NCBI GenBank assembly: GCA_028673005.1
Contig: CM054114.1
Span: 15,067,516 to 15,131,515, forward strand
Direction: 5' to 3'
Source of the DNA: Tanypteryx hageni
Taxonomy: Eukaryota; Arthropoda; Insecta; Odonata; Petaluridae
DNA length: 64,000 nucleotides
Shown: positions 34,076 to 46,622 of the stretch, piece after piece
Layout of the letters: every line of letters begins with the position of its first letter
Position numbering within the stretch: position 1 is the first letter of the stretch
Made by a program: the position numbers and the translations under genes
The notes under the pieces: model-generated
Told to the model about the DNA's origin: nothing
What the model saw: only the letters and a program-made list of their open reading frames with translations
Database searches by the model: none

Positions 34076-35390
34076 AAAAATATTGTCGGTGCAGCAAATT
34101 CCATACAAATACATGCATAAAGAAAAATTAATTGTCCTTTGCATTGTGGTTTCTTTGAAATCGGTTCGGCCAATACCTTCCGAATTCATAGTCACAGAAA
34201 AATTCTAACCTTGATATTGTAGCCCTGTAGGAAGACATTTTCACAAATGTGGAGTTCCTTATAAACAGACTCGGCACCCAACCATAAAGTTGCGATAGTA
34301 GGCTGAGGGTCATCGTGTACCAACAAATGAAATGTCGCTTTTTCCTCCAATTTAACATAGCAGAGGAATGAATAGAGATGAAAATACAATCCCAGATGAT
34401 TGCGCGACTACGAACGTGATCTCCGAGACACCAATGGAGTTCGCGACTCCCGTGGTAGGGAAGCCCTGGTCCATGGGAAAACAGCCTACGTGACAAGTAG
34501 TTCCGATAAACGTAGAACTTCTCAGGATCGTATCTATAAGCATGTACACATCATCACTTACTGTGCAAAGTTATATAGTCATTTTTAAATTCCATTAGTT
34601 CTTCTTGATAATTGTCCTACTCATAAATGCGACGAAAACTCTATGACAGAAAAAGGAATTAATTACATATTACACAATGATAGGCCTGTAAATCTGTAAA
34701 TCCAGAGCGCCTATGAACTCCTAAACTCTGAATGGGAGCTAATATAATGTAAAGGAGTGCAGCATAATTGGACAAACAAAGATACAAACTTGATTACACG
34801 TTCGCATGCCTGAGATAACAAACTAAATTTTTGTTAAAGAGAGAATCCGAATTCGTTCTGGACAAATTTAGATCGACCATTATTTTTATTTTACATTATA
34901 CGTATGCATATTTTTCCTGCCGGTGAGAAATATTTTACGGCAACCAGTTTCAACTAATTTAAACCGCAACCGAAATTCTCGGTTCCTCAGGTTTGCTTTG
35001 AAATGAATTTGACTGCCAAGGAAACACTCTTTATAATTAAACATACTCGAACCCATGAAAGAATACCAAGTTTTATAAGAAGTAAAGTGTTATCCATGAA
35101 CATGGATAAAATTAGCACGGTTTTTTATTTTTCATGAGGTTACACCGCTACATATACGGTCAATAGAGCCTCGTTTGTTTTATAACAGGGAATACCACGT
35201 GAAGATGAGGATAACGCTTAAATGAGAGAATATTAATAGCTAATTTTGCGCTGCATAAACGTATTCTGTATAAAAATATACTTTTTGACACTTCCGAAAT
35301 GATATTTAAGTTTAGAACGCAATCAGTTTTGCACTGAAAATTGGAACGTTTCTCTATCCGCCTCTGTCAAGTTTTCAAAATTTAAGCGTA
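34076..35390. other. non-coding stretch, nothing recognised
   Basis: AT-rich DNA. Overlapping open frames on the minus strand at 34128-34549 have no recognised motif and no splice context. Confidence 0.4.
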
Positions 35391-35861
35391 TCAAGAATAA
35401 GTGGCATCAATGTGGAAATTTAAACTCGAAGTTTCAGCGTTCTATCTTTTATACCTTCGGAGATAGGAATACGTAAAACAATCGATAAGTATTCGAAGCG
35501 TCATTTACTTGAGCAATTAAAACGTAATATTTACGATCAAGTTCATTCGTCCATCGCAAACTATCCATTCTTTTTCTCGTACAAAGCGCTTTGCGAGCGC
35601 GAAAGGAAATGTAACTTATTTAGGTACATTTCTTCGTCGTAGATAATCCATTTCCTTTCATTTACTATATTATTTGTAAGAAGCTACAAAGATTGTTATC
35701 GCTGACTACAATTAATAAAACCGTGTAAGAAATTTTATAAGTTCAAAATAAATTACGACTTTCTACTTGGATTTTTCTCAAACTTTTCAAGAATAAGTGG
35801 TATTAAAGTGAAAATATACGCTCAAAATTTCAGCCTTTCATCTTTTACAAATTCGGAGATA
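35391..35861. repeat. direct repeats of about 75 bp flanking a family R fragment
   Basis: 35391-35465 and 35789-35861 share CAAGAATAAGTGG at the start, TTTCAGC in the middle and TTCGGAGATA at the end, about 398 bp apart. Between them lies a minus-strand family R fragment. This suggests either a composite element or insertion into an older tandem array. Confidence 0.55.
35608..35768 (-). repeat. dispersed repeat family R, copy D (partial)
   Basis: The minus strand carries AGTCGTAATTTATTTTGAAC, TTAATTGTAGTCA, AACAATCTTTGTAGC and ATGAAAGGAAATGG, then a TTATCTACGACGAAGAAATG word, collinear with copies A (10811) and B (44763). Confidence 0.6.
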
Positions 35862-36353
35862 TTAAAAAAACCAAAATTTTAAATAGGCCTCAATCCGAAC
35901 TTATATATTTTTCAAAACTCACAATCAGATCTAAAGAAAAACAAATGGAAGCAGTGCAGAAATCTGCCATTAATGTTTCTGATTTCTATCGTTTACGGTT
36001 TCGTCACAATATCGCTGTAAGCAAGTGGACAGACAGACAGACAGTAAAACAGACAAGACACCAAAGCAGAACTATAAGTGCACTTTTTAACGCGGTAAAA
36101 ATATTTTTAGGGGAAAAAGGCGGACTTATGGCATGTAAAGGAACCAGCAAAAATCCCCCGTTAATCAGCTGTTAATTAGACTATGATTAAAAGGGAAATA
36201 CACTTATGAATTTATATTTACGAAACACATTATTTCGCAAAATACCGGACATGTTAATTAATTACGAACGCGAGGGAAAACTAGCATCAATGTACACACG
36301 ACTTGGTTCAGATGCTTTAAATTATTTGCCAAATTAATCACATATATGATAAA
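35862..36353. other. non-coding spacer
   Basis: AT-rich DNA with a short (GACA)n run at 36028-36044 and an AATATCGCTG-type flank resembling other dispersed repeats. No gene recognised. Confidence 0.35.
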
Positions 36354-36369
36354 CATTCATAAACTGATA

Positions 36370-37013
36370 TATATGGGAATGAGCTTCACGGCACACATAC
36401 TGATAAAAGGTGACAAATCTCCAAATGGTACTATTTTACCTTCAGGACTCTGAAGAGGGCTACTTGGTAGCCGAAATACGCGTATTAGTCAATACTCTCT
36501 TCCTTGCGCTTTCCTCGAATCGGCTTTGCCAAGTCTTTGTTTTATTTTTATTATTTTTCATGTTCTCTTCCGCCTTCTTTCGTTTTAACTTACGACAAGG
36601 GTCACTGCACCCCTTTCTTCGCATACCCGATAGTTCCAATCACTTTTAATTATTCTTCTTAATCGGTTTCACCGAGGTTTTAATTTTTTATTTTCCTGAC
36701 TTCGGTTTGTTTTGTTTTTTATCTACGACAAGGGTTACTGCAATTTTTCGCACACTCGATCTGTGTGAATGTTGAGTGTGTTTGTAGGTCTCTGGCGTGG
36801 AGGAGTCTCCCGTAAACCTTGGTTGGCTGACCTGGTGTCCCTGGCGCTGGCCTTAAAAAGCCTTTAAACGGCAGGTGGAGTGTCTAGTTGTATGGGTGAG
36901 GTTTTCGTGTAATAAATTTTTTAATTTTTTAAATCCCCCCCCTTCCCTTTTCGTAGTGGAGTATCTCAACTTTAAAATTTTAGTATGGCATTTGGAGATA
37001 TGTCACCTTTTAT
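36370..37013 (+). mobile_element. 644-bp insertion with 16-bp duplication and inverted ends
   Basis: CATTCATAAACTGATA occurs at 36354-36369 and identically at 37014-37029. Inside, TGATAAAAGGTGACAAATCT (from 36401) and the right end, read on the minus strand (TGATAAAAGGTGACATATCT), are inverted repeats extending for about 35-40 bp. The interior has two diverged copies of a CTACGACAAGGGTYACTGCA-like unit (36592 and 36723) and an AATAAA near 36912. A long exact duplication argues for retroposition, while inverted ends argue for a DNA element. I cannot decide between them. Confidence 0.6.
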
Positions 37014-37029
37014 CATTCATAAACTGATA

Positions 37030-40000
37030 CAACGATCTTCATCCATCAAAGTACTTGGTTCATATTCCTCAGGCTCAAATAGATACAAGCTCGAAGTGTG
37101 ACGTCCTTTTTCAAACTAGCCGAGTGCCTCCATATAACCTCTTTCCTCCCAAAGGGTGTTTCGTCGATGACACAAATGGCATCTTAAATACGGCTCGGCT
37201 ACCGCAGTCGAGGTCCGGTGGAGAGAGGGAGATACAAGAACCGCTATTCAATCTATTTTCCCTTTGAAAAAATAAATAACGCTGGCTCTTTTTATCTTAA
37301 CGAACAATCTTACACTGCGGCAATTGATTACCCGAGAAAACCCCCTCCCCTATCGATAAAAAAACGGACCAATACTTTAATATCCAATTAACAGTCGTAT
37401 ACGAGTCACCTTGCACCCTAATAGACTGATCCGTTAGTTTGGAGGCATTAAAAAAAAACTAGAGAATCCTATGAGGCATCGCGACCGTGAGAGACAAACA
37501 AACGACTCTTCGCATTTAGTTGTCGCTGTTGATGAGTTCGGACCACAATTTTGTCGGGGAAACGCAAAAGGAAAATCAAGGCGATGGCGCTGCTATAGGT
37601 TGTCTAATCTCTTCAAGTCCTCTCTGGATACTAAGGTAGTACGTTTTTGAATTCAGTTAGGCGACTGAAATCGAAATGCCAATTTCAAAATAACAATCGC
37701 CTGCGCGAAATTACAAATGGAAGTGGATGCTTCGGGATTGTAGGTTGAGATCGTCATTTCCTTAATGTGTGAAAATGCAGATTCATTTAAATGTAAATTA
37801 TTTTAGCGCTAAATTACGATAGCTATTTTATCTCTAAGATCGTGCTAATCAGTAAACTAATCTTAAGCAATAACCTGTCATATTTTCTGAGTTTTCACGC
37901 CATAAATCAGAATTGAAAATTATGTATACTCTTTTGAGAACCATGCGCGAACTAAACTAGAGAATTTACATATAACCTTTTAATTATTTTTAAAGAAGTT
38001 CATGCGTTTGCAATGCTTTATTCAGCGAATCGAAGACAATGATCAAAATGAAGTCATCCTTCCTCCTAGCTACATCATATATAACCATATCTCACTAATA
38101 CACCATGGCTTGTTAAGAAACCTACTAACTTAACCGGCAGTTTTACGGCCATACTGGGTGCAAAATTCGTTGATATTACTGGGAATATTTATTAACGAGA
38201 ACAAGGATATCCAGCTCCATTTCAGCCTAACTTTGATCAGATATTCGACGTGACCCCGTACAAGTGATAAACGATTCCTAACCTAATAGCAGAACAGGTT
38301 CGATTCGACGCTTTTTCACCTTCAGGTTTTTGGAAGAACGAGTGATGGATATATCTATCTTCCATTAAAAAATATAAGAATTTAGATAGAGACTCGAATG
38401 TTGAAGCATAGGCGTAGCCAAAAGAACTAACATTAAGTTTACTTTAGTTATAAATATCCATCCCAAATTAGACCTAAAATTTGTTTCTGTTCCAAAAAAA
38501 CTATTCAATTATTTTGCAAGTAAAAATTTAGTTACCATGGCAATCTCATTCAACATTACTGTATTTTAGTTAGTTGAGCATATGATCCTTTCATCCAACA
38601 ATTAACTTATCTACGGACAATAAATGTAATTTCTATACACCAAAGGTTATCAGTACAACCGAAAAGATTGGATTAAAATTATGCATTAACTTAATTAAAC
38701 TGCAAAATTTTATTAGAAATATTTAACGATAAATATGTTTTCAGGATGATAACTTGACGACATAAGCACCGCCAGTACGATGAATGTATAACAACGAGTG
38801 AGAATGGACAATGCAAGGAGAGGGGGCGGAGTGTACGACGGGGGCTGGGGGTTGGAATGAAGAGAGAGAGGGTGCGCTTTGAGAAGAGAGGAGTGAGAGA
38901 GATATAGTTATTTGGAACGGGAAGCGTAGGCAACGTAGGATATAACGGGATAGATTGAGAGGGAGGGGTGGAGTAATGAAAATGCTACCCAGGCTGCAAA
39001 TTCACAAGTACTACAAAATTTTCCGAAGACACCAACTATAGCTAAAAATAAAACAAGAAGATAGCTTTTGGAAAGAAGGCCACTGTTCGCCAATTTAAGT
39101 AATATATAACTCAGCTTCAAATAATAAGTATATTGTCAAAATGAAAGTTCAATTTGAAATCGTCTGTGTGGAGGCAGATAAGATAAAGGAGAAAAGACTG
39201 GCATTGTCCTAGAATCAAACCCAGATCCACAAAATATATTTGGAGAAGTGAAGGAATTAAAATATTTTTCAATAATGTTCTTGAAATTACAGCAAAATTT
39301 CATTTAGATATGTAAGAATATTTATGAAAATTGCTTAGGTTAACCTTAAAATAGGGTATTCGTTGGAGATATCGAAAAGTGCGAAAGTCGAAGAAAAATG
39401 CAAATGCATGTATGAATATCCGGTCCGTTACTATTAAGGATTATAATATAACGTTACATTTTAGGTGATTAAATTGATTTCAACTTGAAAAAAAACAAGA
39501 AACCAGCCAAAGTCATCAGAATGCTATAACGAAAACCAATTTCAACACGCAACACGTCGGAAGCGCAAAAGGCGGATGTGACAAAAAACCACACGCCCCC
39601 GGATTATATAAGATAGTTATTTAGATAATCATGCCGAGATACAATTATTACTGCAATACCTTTGATGTTTCTAGTCATATTCCATGTCTACCTACTTTTT
39701 ATCACGAGGTAAAATACGAATACGTATACAGGCACGCACATATCCAAAAAAATATACCTCAGAATAATATTTGAACCTCATCGGCAATTTGTAAATTCAT
39801 GAAGTCATTGGAAATGCAAATATGTATTCGCTTGGAGAGAACAACTAAACTTCTTAAATGTACTTACTAAGTTCATGTAATTGATATACTAGTAGAGAAG
39901 AAATACTTAAATGTATAACGGTTACAACAACAAACAAGTGGGGTGGACAAGGGAAATTAAAGCAGCAGTCTGATCTAGTGCAGAGCTGATTTGCTTTCAT

Positions 40001-40200
40001 AAACAAACTTCAGTTGTTACATAGACAAATACTAAATGGATTCCTGAGATATTTTTCCTCAATACCACAAGTTTAAACCACATACAAAAGAGACGCAGCA
40101 GCAGAATCTTCAAAAGGCGGTACAAGTAGGCATGCAGGTAAATATTACTAAAATCCGAAGAACATTTTTGAGAAAATATTAAAAAATTTGTAGTAGAAAT
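37030..40200. other. non-coding stretch, nothing recognised
   Basis: Three kilobases of mainly AT-rich DNA. A purine-rich patch (38815-38980) creates open frames without motifs. AGAATCAAACCCAGATCC near 39211 is the inverse of a degenerate B box. No supported gene. Confidence 0.45.
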
Positions 40201-40208
40201 GAGCTCAA

Positions 40209-40607
40209 ATGAGATTCAATATTCTTACTGATGCAGGTTTCCTGACATCTCCAGTTACTGAAGCAGAATCTCAAATGGAAATAACAGAACTATTGGATGA
40301 TGACAGACTGAAATATTGTCACATAATAGGTTTCTTTTACTCTTTTAGAAATCGGGATAGATACCCTAGTAATTATGCAGCTCTACATTCAATCTCCGTT
40401 TCACTCGACCTATCCATGCGTGTTTTTTCGACACTAAGCCATGTGGAATCAAAGAACTGCTCTGTTTTTACGGGAAACCACTTGAGAGAATGTGTAAAAT
40501 ATCATTTTTCTGCTCGTCACATGTTACTGCTACTCTTTCATGGCGTTCGTTTCAGTAATGTGGCTCAAGCTCAGGGCCAGGTTGGCCATCTTCGGGTTAG
40601 GGTTTAA
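40209..40607 (+). pseudogene. hAT transposase C-terminal fragment
   Basis: The 132-residue frame contains RYPSNYAALHSISVSLDLSM, then RVFSTLSHVESKNCS and FTGNHLRECVKY. hAT transposases have YPxLxxLAxxxLsifgSTYLCEsxFStlxxiKSKxRSxLTdeHLxeclr at the C-terminus, and the order and spacing fit. The canonical SxxxCE motif is degraded (SLDLSMRV). The first 40 residues may also be coding (PVTEAESQMEITELLDD). The 3' flank AGGTTGGCCATCTTCG (40579-40594) resembles the right end of the 16171 MITE, so this may be a relic of that family's autonomous element. No N-terminal domains were found. Confidence 0.7.
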
Positions 40608-40640
40608 GGGTTAATATCATTCAAGACGGTCACTGTAAGG

Positions 40641-40946
40641 CAGCGGTTTCCAAACATTACAAAGCCGCGCCCTCCACACCTAAGAAAAATCACTTTGCCC
40701 CCCCAATATGTCATATTCAGTCAAAATTTATAAATAAAACCTACTGGACCAACAATTACAATTAATATAACAAGTTTAAGAAAAACAAGAAGGCAAACGA
40801 TAGTTCCTGACCAATTGAGGGCTAGGTTTCGAGGGCTGCTTATTGTAGGTCTTAAAGATAGGATGGCTAAACGGATGGCAAATATACGTGTAATATTTTG
40901 CGCCCCCCTAATCGGTCCCCCGCGCCCCTCAAGGTAGAAACCACTG
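40641..40946. mobile_element. non-autonomous hAT element (MITE), 306 bp
   Basis: The left end is CAGCGGTTTCCAAACATTAC and the right end on the minus strand is CAGTGGTTTCTACCTTGAGG. The flanking 8-mers are identical, ctgtaagg at 40633-40640 and 40947-40954. The identical target duplication suggests it is among the younger hAT copies here. GCGCCC-rich subterminal regions occur at both ends and no coding is present. Confidence 0.9.
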
Positions 40947-41040
40947 CTGTAAGGGAACAGGCGCAAAAAATCAAGTAGGTATGTGTATCCGCTACGCGCT
41001 AGAGTAGGCGGAAACGCCGTGGAAATCATTGTATTGGACA

Positions 41041-41062
41041 GAAAGAGAGAGAGAGAGAGAGC
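41041..41062 (+). repeat. (GA)n microsatellite
   Basis: GA dinucleotide run of about 20 bp. Confidence 0.9.
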
Positions 41063-43399
41063 CGCGAGAAGACTCTGGATTTAGACATCTCTCTTCCAAT
41101 TAGTCCGAGCAAAGAGATCGAACACAACCACCACTACCGAGGGAAGGATGCCATTTAAAAGATGGCGTCAGGAAAACCATCCCCTTTCACGCCACGCCGC
41201 TGGAAGTCAATTTCGCCTCGTCTCATTCCGCCCAAACGTTCCTTTTATTCAAATCTTCTAATAGCTTCTACCCTCCCTCCCTTCCTGATAGGAAACCATC
41301 CCTCCCCCACATCCCCCCATGGGGCCTCACTCCATTGTCGCCCCAGCAAAGAATTCTAATTCCTCGGCATTAAAAGTGGCCGCCGGTCGCCCTATTGAGG
41401 CCAAGTGAGACTGCATGTTTGGGGAATTGGGGAGTGGGTGACGGGAGAGGGGTTGTTATGGAGATAGTCGAGGAGGAGGAGGTCTGAATGGAAGGAGAAG
41501 AGGATGGACGCGAAATAATTAAATCGTTCTTTTGTACTCCAGAAAACGAAGCGGAGGGAAAACACAACCTCTTCTGCTATTCAACAATCATTCGCCCAAA
41601 AAGGTAAAACTGCGTGTTGTCATCTAATCGTGTGTAGCACAATGACGCTGAAAGAAACTAAGTATAGACGTAGTTTCGGATTTGGAAGGAGCGCTCTAAT
41701 GTTAAAACGATGTGAAACAAAAAAACGACTTCGTTCTATAGATGGATTCAAATTGATAGTTGGCTTCAACAGAAAAAAAAAGATTGGAAAAATAGATGCG
41801 CAGTTTGGCTGAAAAGCAGACCTCATCAGTGGCACCACACGAATAGTAAATTCTAAATTCTTTTCAGAGCACCAAAGGAAACAGTGCCGATATTAAATCT
41901 GTACGAATTACATAAATATTTTAATAATTTTACTTGTCCGATATTACGCTTAGATAAACGTTCTTTTTATCGTGTCATCTCGTATAGCTGTTTCCCCTTT
42001 TTTCACCGATATTTTCATTCTGAGACAGGGCGAGGGAAGTAATATGGATACTTTTTCTTGATGTGGTCGTTTCTCTATCTAAAAAAATAATACATTTGCG
42101 AAAATGGAGAAAATGGTTCATTTATTATTTTACCAGCTGACATACGAGATTTCCTTTTAACTTATTGCCGTGAAAGTAGGTACTTAGTATAAAAGACAAG
42201 GAATTCGTTGATGGGGTGAAGAGAACCGATTCCTCTTCAAAATTTGTATGAGGGAAAAATAAACGACGGAGAAATTAGGCTTGTAAATGCGGCACTTTGT
42301 CGCGCAAGATATATTATTACTGTGGGCTGCAGTGATACTGACAGATTGGTATTTTCCTCATTTAAAATAAAGTAAATTTCGATGTTATGCGGATTTAGTC
42401 TTCATTTCAACCTATTTGATTAAATTACGGCAAGAATGGAAACTTGCAGGCAGCTTCTCCAAAATAATAACAATTAAGTAGTATCCAATGCTTCACTTTT
42501 CGAATAATTTCCCGCTCAAAAATAGGTTTATACGAATAAATGTGTCCAAAAAGTTCTCTTTTGAAAATACGTTTATAACGGAAATATAAAATTTTGCCAT
42601 AAAAATCATGTATCTTTTTATATTTATTACGATGTATTTCAAAGTTTTAAAAATGTTCTAAATGTCGATAAAAAATCATTGGTAAGCGTTGATCTGAATA
42701 ATAAGCAAACACTGTATTAGGTAATGGGAAATTGATAGAGGCGATTCTTATATATATTCAATCTCAAATCAACCTTATCAGAAGTTATTTTCATATTTAC
42801 TATCATTTCTATGTAAAAAATGACTGTGCCTCTTGAGCTTTTGTCTGTCATTGTCATTTCCACTACAAGCAAACAAATATCTTCTCTCAGTTAAAGAACA
42901 TTTTATATGTTCATATTTACGATGATATTGTAGTCGATTTAGTCGATAGCCTGCATCCTCAACTCAATAAAATAAAGTGGAATGTTTCCATTGTTAATGT
43001 TCTATTAATTTTTGCACTTACAAGTCGCAACAAAAGGAAAAGAAAATTTGCTATGTTTTCAAAATTTGTTATTTTTGCATTGCAATCTAAACGTAATAGG
43101 GTTAAAATTTGGTGTAAAGGTAGAAAAAGATTAATTCTGTTACAAATTTAGCAATTTAATAATATTTTTAATTGTTGGATACGTTTTATTGATGGGTCTG
43201 AGAGGATAAGTGCGTAACTGGGCACTATAAAAGGCAAAGTCTGTTTGTGTGTTTATTTGTCAGTGGATAACACTCACTGCCAACGCCAATGTGCCGATGC
43301 TATACAAACGCGAACAACTCAAAAAGCTTTCATTCTTCTTCGATCAAACTTTCAGGAATCACTTGGCAACACAACTTTAAATTTTATTAACAACTTGCG

Positions 43400-43510
43400 G
43401 TCTACATTGAAATCATGGGGTCGACTCCTGGAGCGTATCTTTTCTTCATTCGAATAACATGGGAAGAGCTGAATCGTGGCCTAAAAGCCTTTTTCTTCAA
43501 CATTTTAAAA
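43400..43510 (+). repeat. dispersed repeat, copy 2 (partner at 23174-23284)
   Basis: Carries CATGGGGTCGACTCCTGGAG, TATCTTTTCT, TTCGAATAAC, TGGGAAGAGCTGAA and the TTCAACATTTTAAAAT end, in the same order as copy 1. GGGGTCGACTCC is B-box-like. Confidence 0.55.
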
Positions 43511-44762
43511 TATCTTAATATTCGGATATTGACGCGGAATTTGAACATTACAAATAAAATATTTAAAAAAATTAATTTTATCATCGCGAATATTTTACTT
43601 TACGTTACTACTCGATACGCGAGAAATTGACTATTAGTAGTAAGAGATTGTCGTATAAACTGCTAAACGTTTATATAGAGCTAATGCTTATTTTACAAGT
43701 TGAATTTTATGGATTATTTTAATGATGGGATGCTTCAAACATTGGGTATTTTTTTAATTTTTGGTGGATATATTTGAAACAAGACATTTACAGTGTTCAG
43801 TGCTCAACCATTTTCAGATCTATATTAAAATAACTATATAAAATCTTTTAAAATAAAATTTGAATCGCGGAATTAGAAGAAAAATTATTATAAATTGCAC
43901 AAGAAAACCTAAAACTTCCTGTGCCAATTATGCTACCTGATCGCATGGTATTTTTTAACCTCTCCCGCACCTAGAAAAATCTAAAGTAATTTAATGGTCA
44001 CACGTTTATTTATGTTTGAAAACGGTTTACATCTATTTAAAGATAACAATAGAGTTGAGTTTTAGTTTTTCTGTTTATTAATAGTTTATATCCTACACGA
44101 TACATCCGGTTTCAGTCTGAAAAAGCAAATGGTACCGATGAGGTAAAAGAACAGGATACATCTTGCACGGCTGTGTGAGGTTAAAAATTTTCACTATCGA
44201 AACCACGACTATGTACCCATATAATTTTGATTTCACATTCACAAATAACACGCAGTAATTCTATTGTTTCACATTTTTAGAAAATTTTCAATTCGAAAAA
44301 TAATACCAAGGTTTCAAAGAAAAAACAACAAACTACGTACACTTTACACTGCGAATTCAGGAATTGCGACACTACTATTTGTGGCAGATATTTGTAAACA
44401 AATGGCTCCATACCGGATAAATATTGATATATAGAGGTGTCAATATTACTCTGCCATCCTTCATACAAGAACACTACGAAAGTTTTGCACTAGAATAAAA
44501 ATAATTGTCTAGTTACTTTGTAAAGGTTAAAAAATAAAACTTGTAGAACACCTTATCAGCATTACGGCCAGAATGTGTGATTGTGTTTAACAGAGGCAGA
44601 GAAAATGGAAAGAAGAAGAACTTGTAAAGTGTAGCGGGATGTGAATCGCAGATAGAAAAAGTTCAAAAAGTGCAACTGAAATGCTGTGCCGCAGATTTTA
44701 GGGTAGTTGCGTCGACCAGAGTTATAGCTTGGGACACGATCTCATCCTACTAACAACTTTTA

Positions 44763-45650
44763 GGCGTTCTTTACAAAAAGTAAACAAAGAACGCCTTGTG
44801 ATCAGATTATGTCCATCCGTTCGTCCGCATGTTTCATCTGCGAAACTACTGGGCGGATGTTCATGAAATTTGATGTTTAGGGCATAAAGGCAAAGAAACT
44901 AAAAAAATATATAAATGAGTCACGTGGCCTAATCGCGAGTGCAACTTTACTGGTGACAAAAATGAACCTTTCTTTATATCTCGTAACGTATCACATATAA
45001 CAAAAAAAGTCTTCAAAATAAATTTGTAGAACTAATCAAATAGCTATGGTTTGTTCAGTACATTTATATCGAAAGAGTAGCCGATTTCAAGAAACTCAAA
45101 CGAGAAAGTCGTAATTAACTTTGAAGTTAGAAATTTTTCCCGTGTTTTTTAATTGTTGTCAACGAAAACAATCTTTCTGGCAACCGAAGTAAAAAATATC
45201 TGCTATAAATGACTAATACTTTAATTTTCTTTCGTGCACACGCATAATTTGGTAAATGAAGGGAAATGGGTTATCTGCGACGAAGAAATAAACGTAAATA
45301 CGTCTATTTTCTTCACATATTATAAACAACGCATGAAAATTAAAAGAAATGGGTAATTTAATAGGAAGGAATGAACTTGAACATAAAGATTACATTACTA
45401 CTATTCGAGTGAGGTATGCTTTCAATAATTGTAGATTGTTTTATTAATTACAACGGATTTGGAAATAAATCAGTGAATCGAAAATTTGATATTTCCTGGC
45501 ATCACTACTGGCATACCATTTTTCAGTTCTTAGACATTATACTTAGTCATTAATATTTAGTTTTTTGGCATGATTGCATGAATCGTATAGAACGCCTCTG
45601 CATAGCACTCATGATGTGTACATCTTTCTTCTCTTGTTTATTTGACTGTT
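44763..45650 (+). repeat. dispersed repeat family R, copy B
   Basis: Nearly full-length partner of 10811-11700. The left edge is a hairpin: GGCGTTCTTTAC, five A, then GTAAACAAAGAACGCC. A reverse-oriented AGAACGCCT word occurs near the right side (45590-45598), so the termini may form inverted repeats, although similarity to copy A seems to run about 50 bp further right. No coding found. Confidence 0.75.
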
Positions 45651-46306
45651 CACACCATATTTAAGCGGCAATTACAAACAGGCCTGACGAGAGGGGGGGG
45701 GGGGCAGTGTGGGTCGCTGCCCCGAAGCTCGAGGACCCTCATGGGGCCCGGACCGGAGGTTTGGATACTACTATCCTAAATTCGCTTTGTTAGAAAATTC
45801 ACCATCTATAAATAATTATTATGAATTTTAACCATTTTTTTATTACGTAAGAATTGTAAATAAAATATGTACCTACTTATAGTGATGTTATACCTATACA
45901 TTTACAATGCTGCTTGATGTCGAAGCGCAGAACACTCATACTGAATATATGAAAAATAAATACAATATAATACTTCATTTATTTTTCTGACATGGTCGTC
46001 GCTACGCCACAGAAGTTTTGATATCCAAAAGCGTAAAATATAATATGCACAGCTGGGAGTGTATCGGAGAATGCACGCTCTGGTTTTAATCAAGGCTGAT
46101 GCACAGTGCAATATTTTTGGCGAGAATACTGAAATTAGATGAAATAAGAAAATGTTGCTTCATCAATAACATTTCGGTATTTTGACACTTATTTAAATTA
46201 ACGTAATGTCTATAATTGCATTTACGTTTTTTTCCTACCTGCGGCACATATGCTGTTTCTAGATTTATTTATTATGAGATTAATACTGTCGCAGAAACCA
46301 TTTTGT

Positions 46307-46310
<4 letters not shown>

Positions 46311-46364
<54 letters not shown>
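46311..46364. repeat. (AT)n microsatellite, about 54 bp
   Basis: Uninterrupted AT alternation. It produces Ile-Tyr-repeat open frames that are artefacts. Confidence 0.95.
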
Positions 46365-46366
<2 letters not shown>

Positions 46367-46577
46367 TCACTTTACGTTACTCTTTCGCTGAAGAAGGGCT
46401 TAGGCCCGATAAGCTTGCGTGTGTTTTTTTGTGTTCGTGTGTTTTACGTGTCTCTTCGACGCCCCCAGCAGCCTGCCAGCTTGGTCCTCAACTTGGTGAG
46501 TGTCCGCTGGGCTTCCCTCAACACCTTGTTGCCACCCTCATCACTACCTTTTCTTTTCCTTTAGTTAATATATATAT

Positions 46578-46622
46578 AAAATGTATGTATGTATGTGTGC
46601 GCGCGCGCGTGTGCGTGTGTGC
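46578..46622 (+). repeat. (GTAT)n/(GC)n/(GT)n compound microsatellite
   Basis: ATGTATGTATGTATGTG followed by GCGCGCGCGTGTGCGTGTG inside the hAT element, possibly the tail of a retroposed insertion. Confidence 0.8.

Larger units (their letters stand above)
40955..44760. other. non-coding stretch with minor repeats
   Basis: Mostly AT-rich DNA. It includes a GA run (41041-41062), a GC-richer patch at 41090-41600 with motif-free open frames on both strands, a TATAAAAGGC word at 43226, and the dispersed repeat at 43400-43510. Confidence 0.4.

Noticed and set aside
44763..45650. Family R as a Helitron
   Set aside because: A terminal hairpin exists, but the CTRR end followed by T was not met in either long copy, and similarity extends past the opposite candidate terminus.
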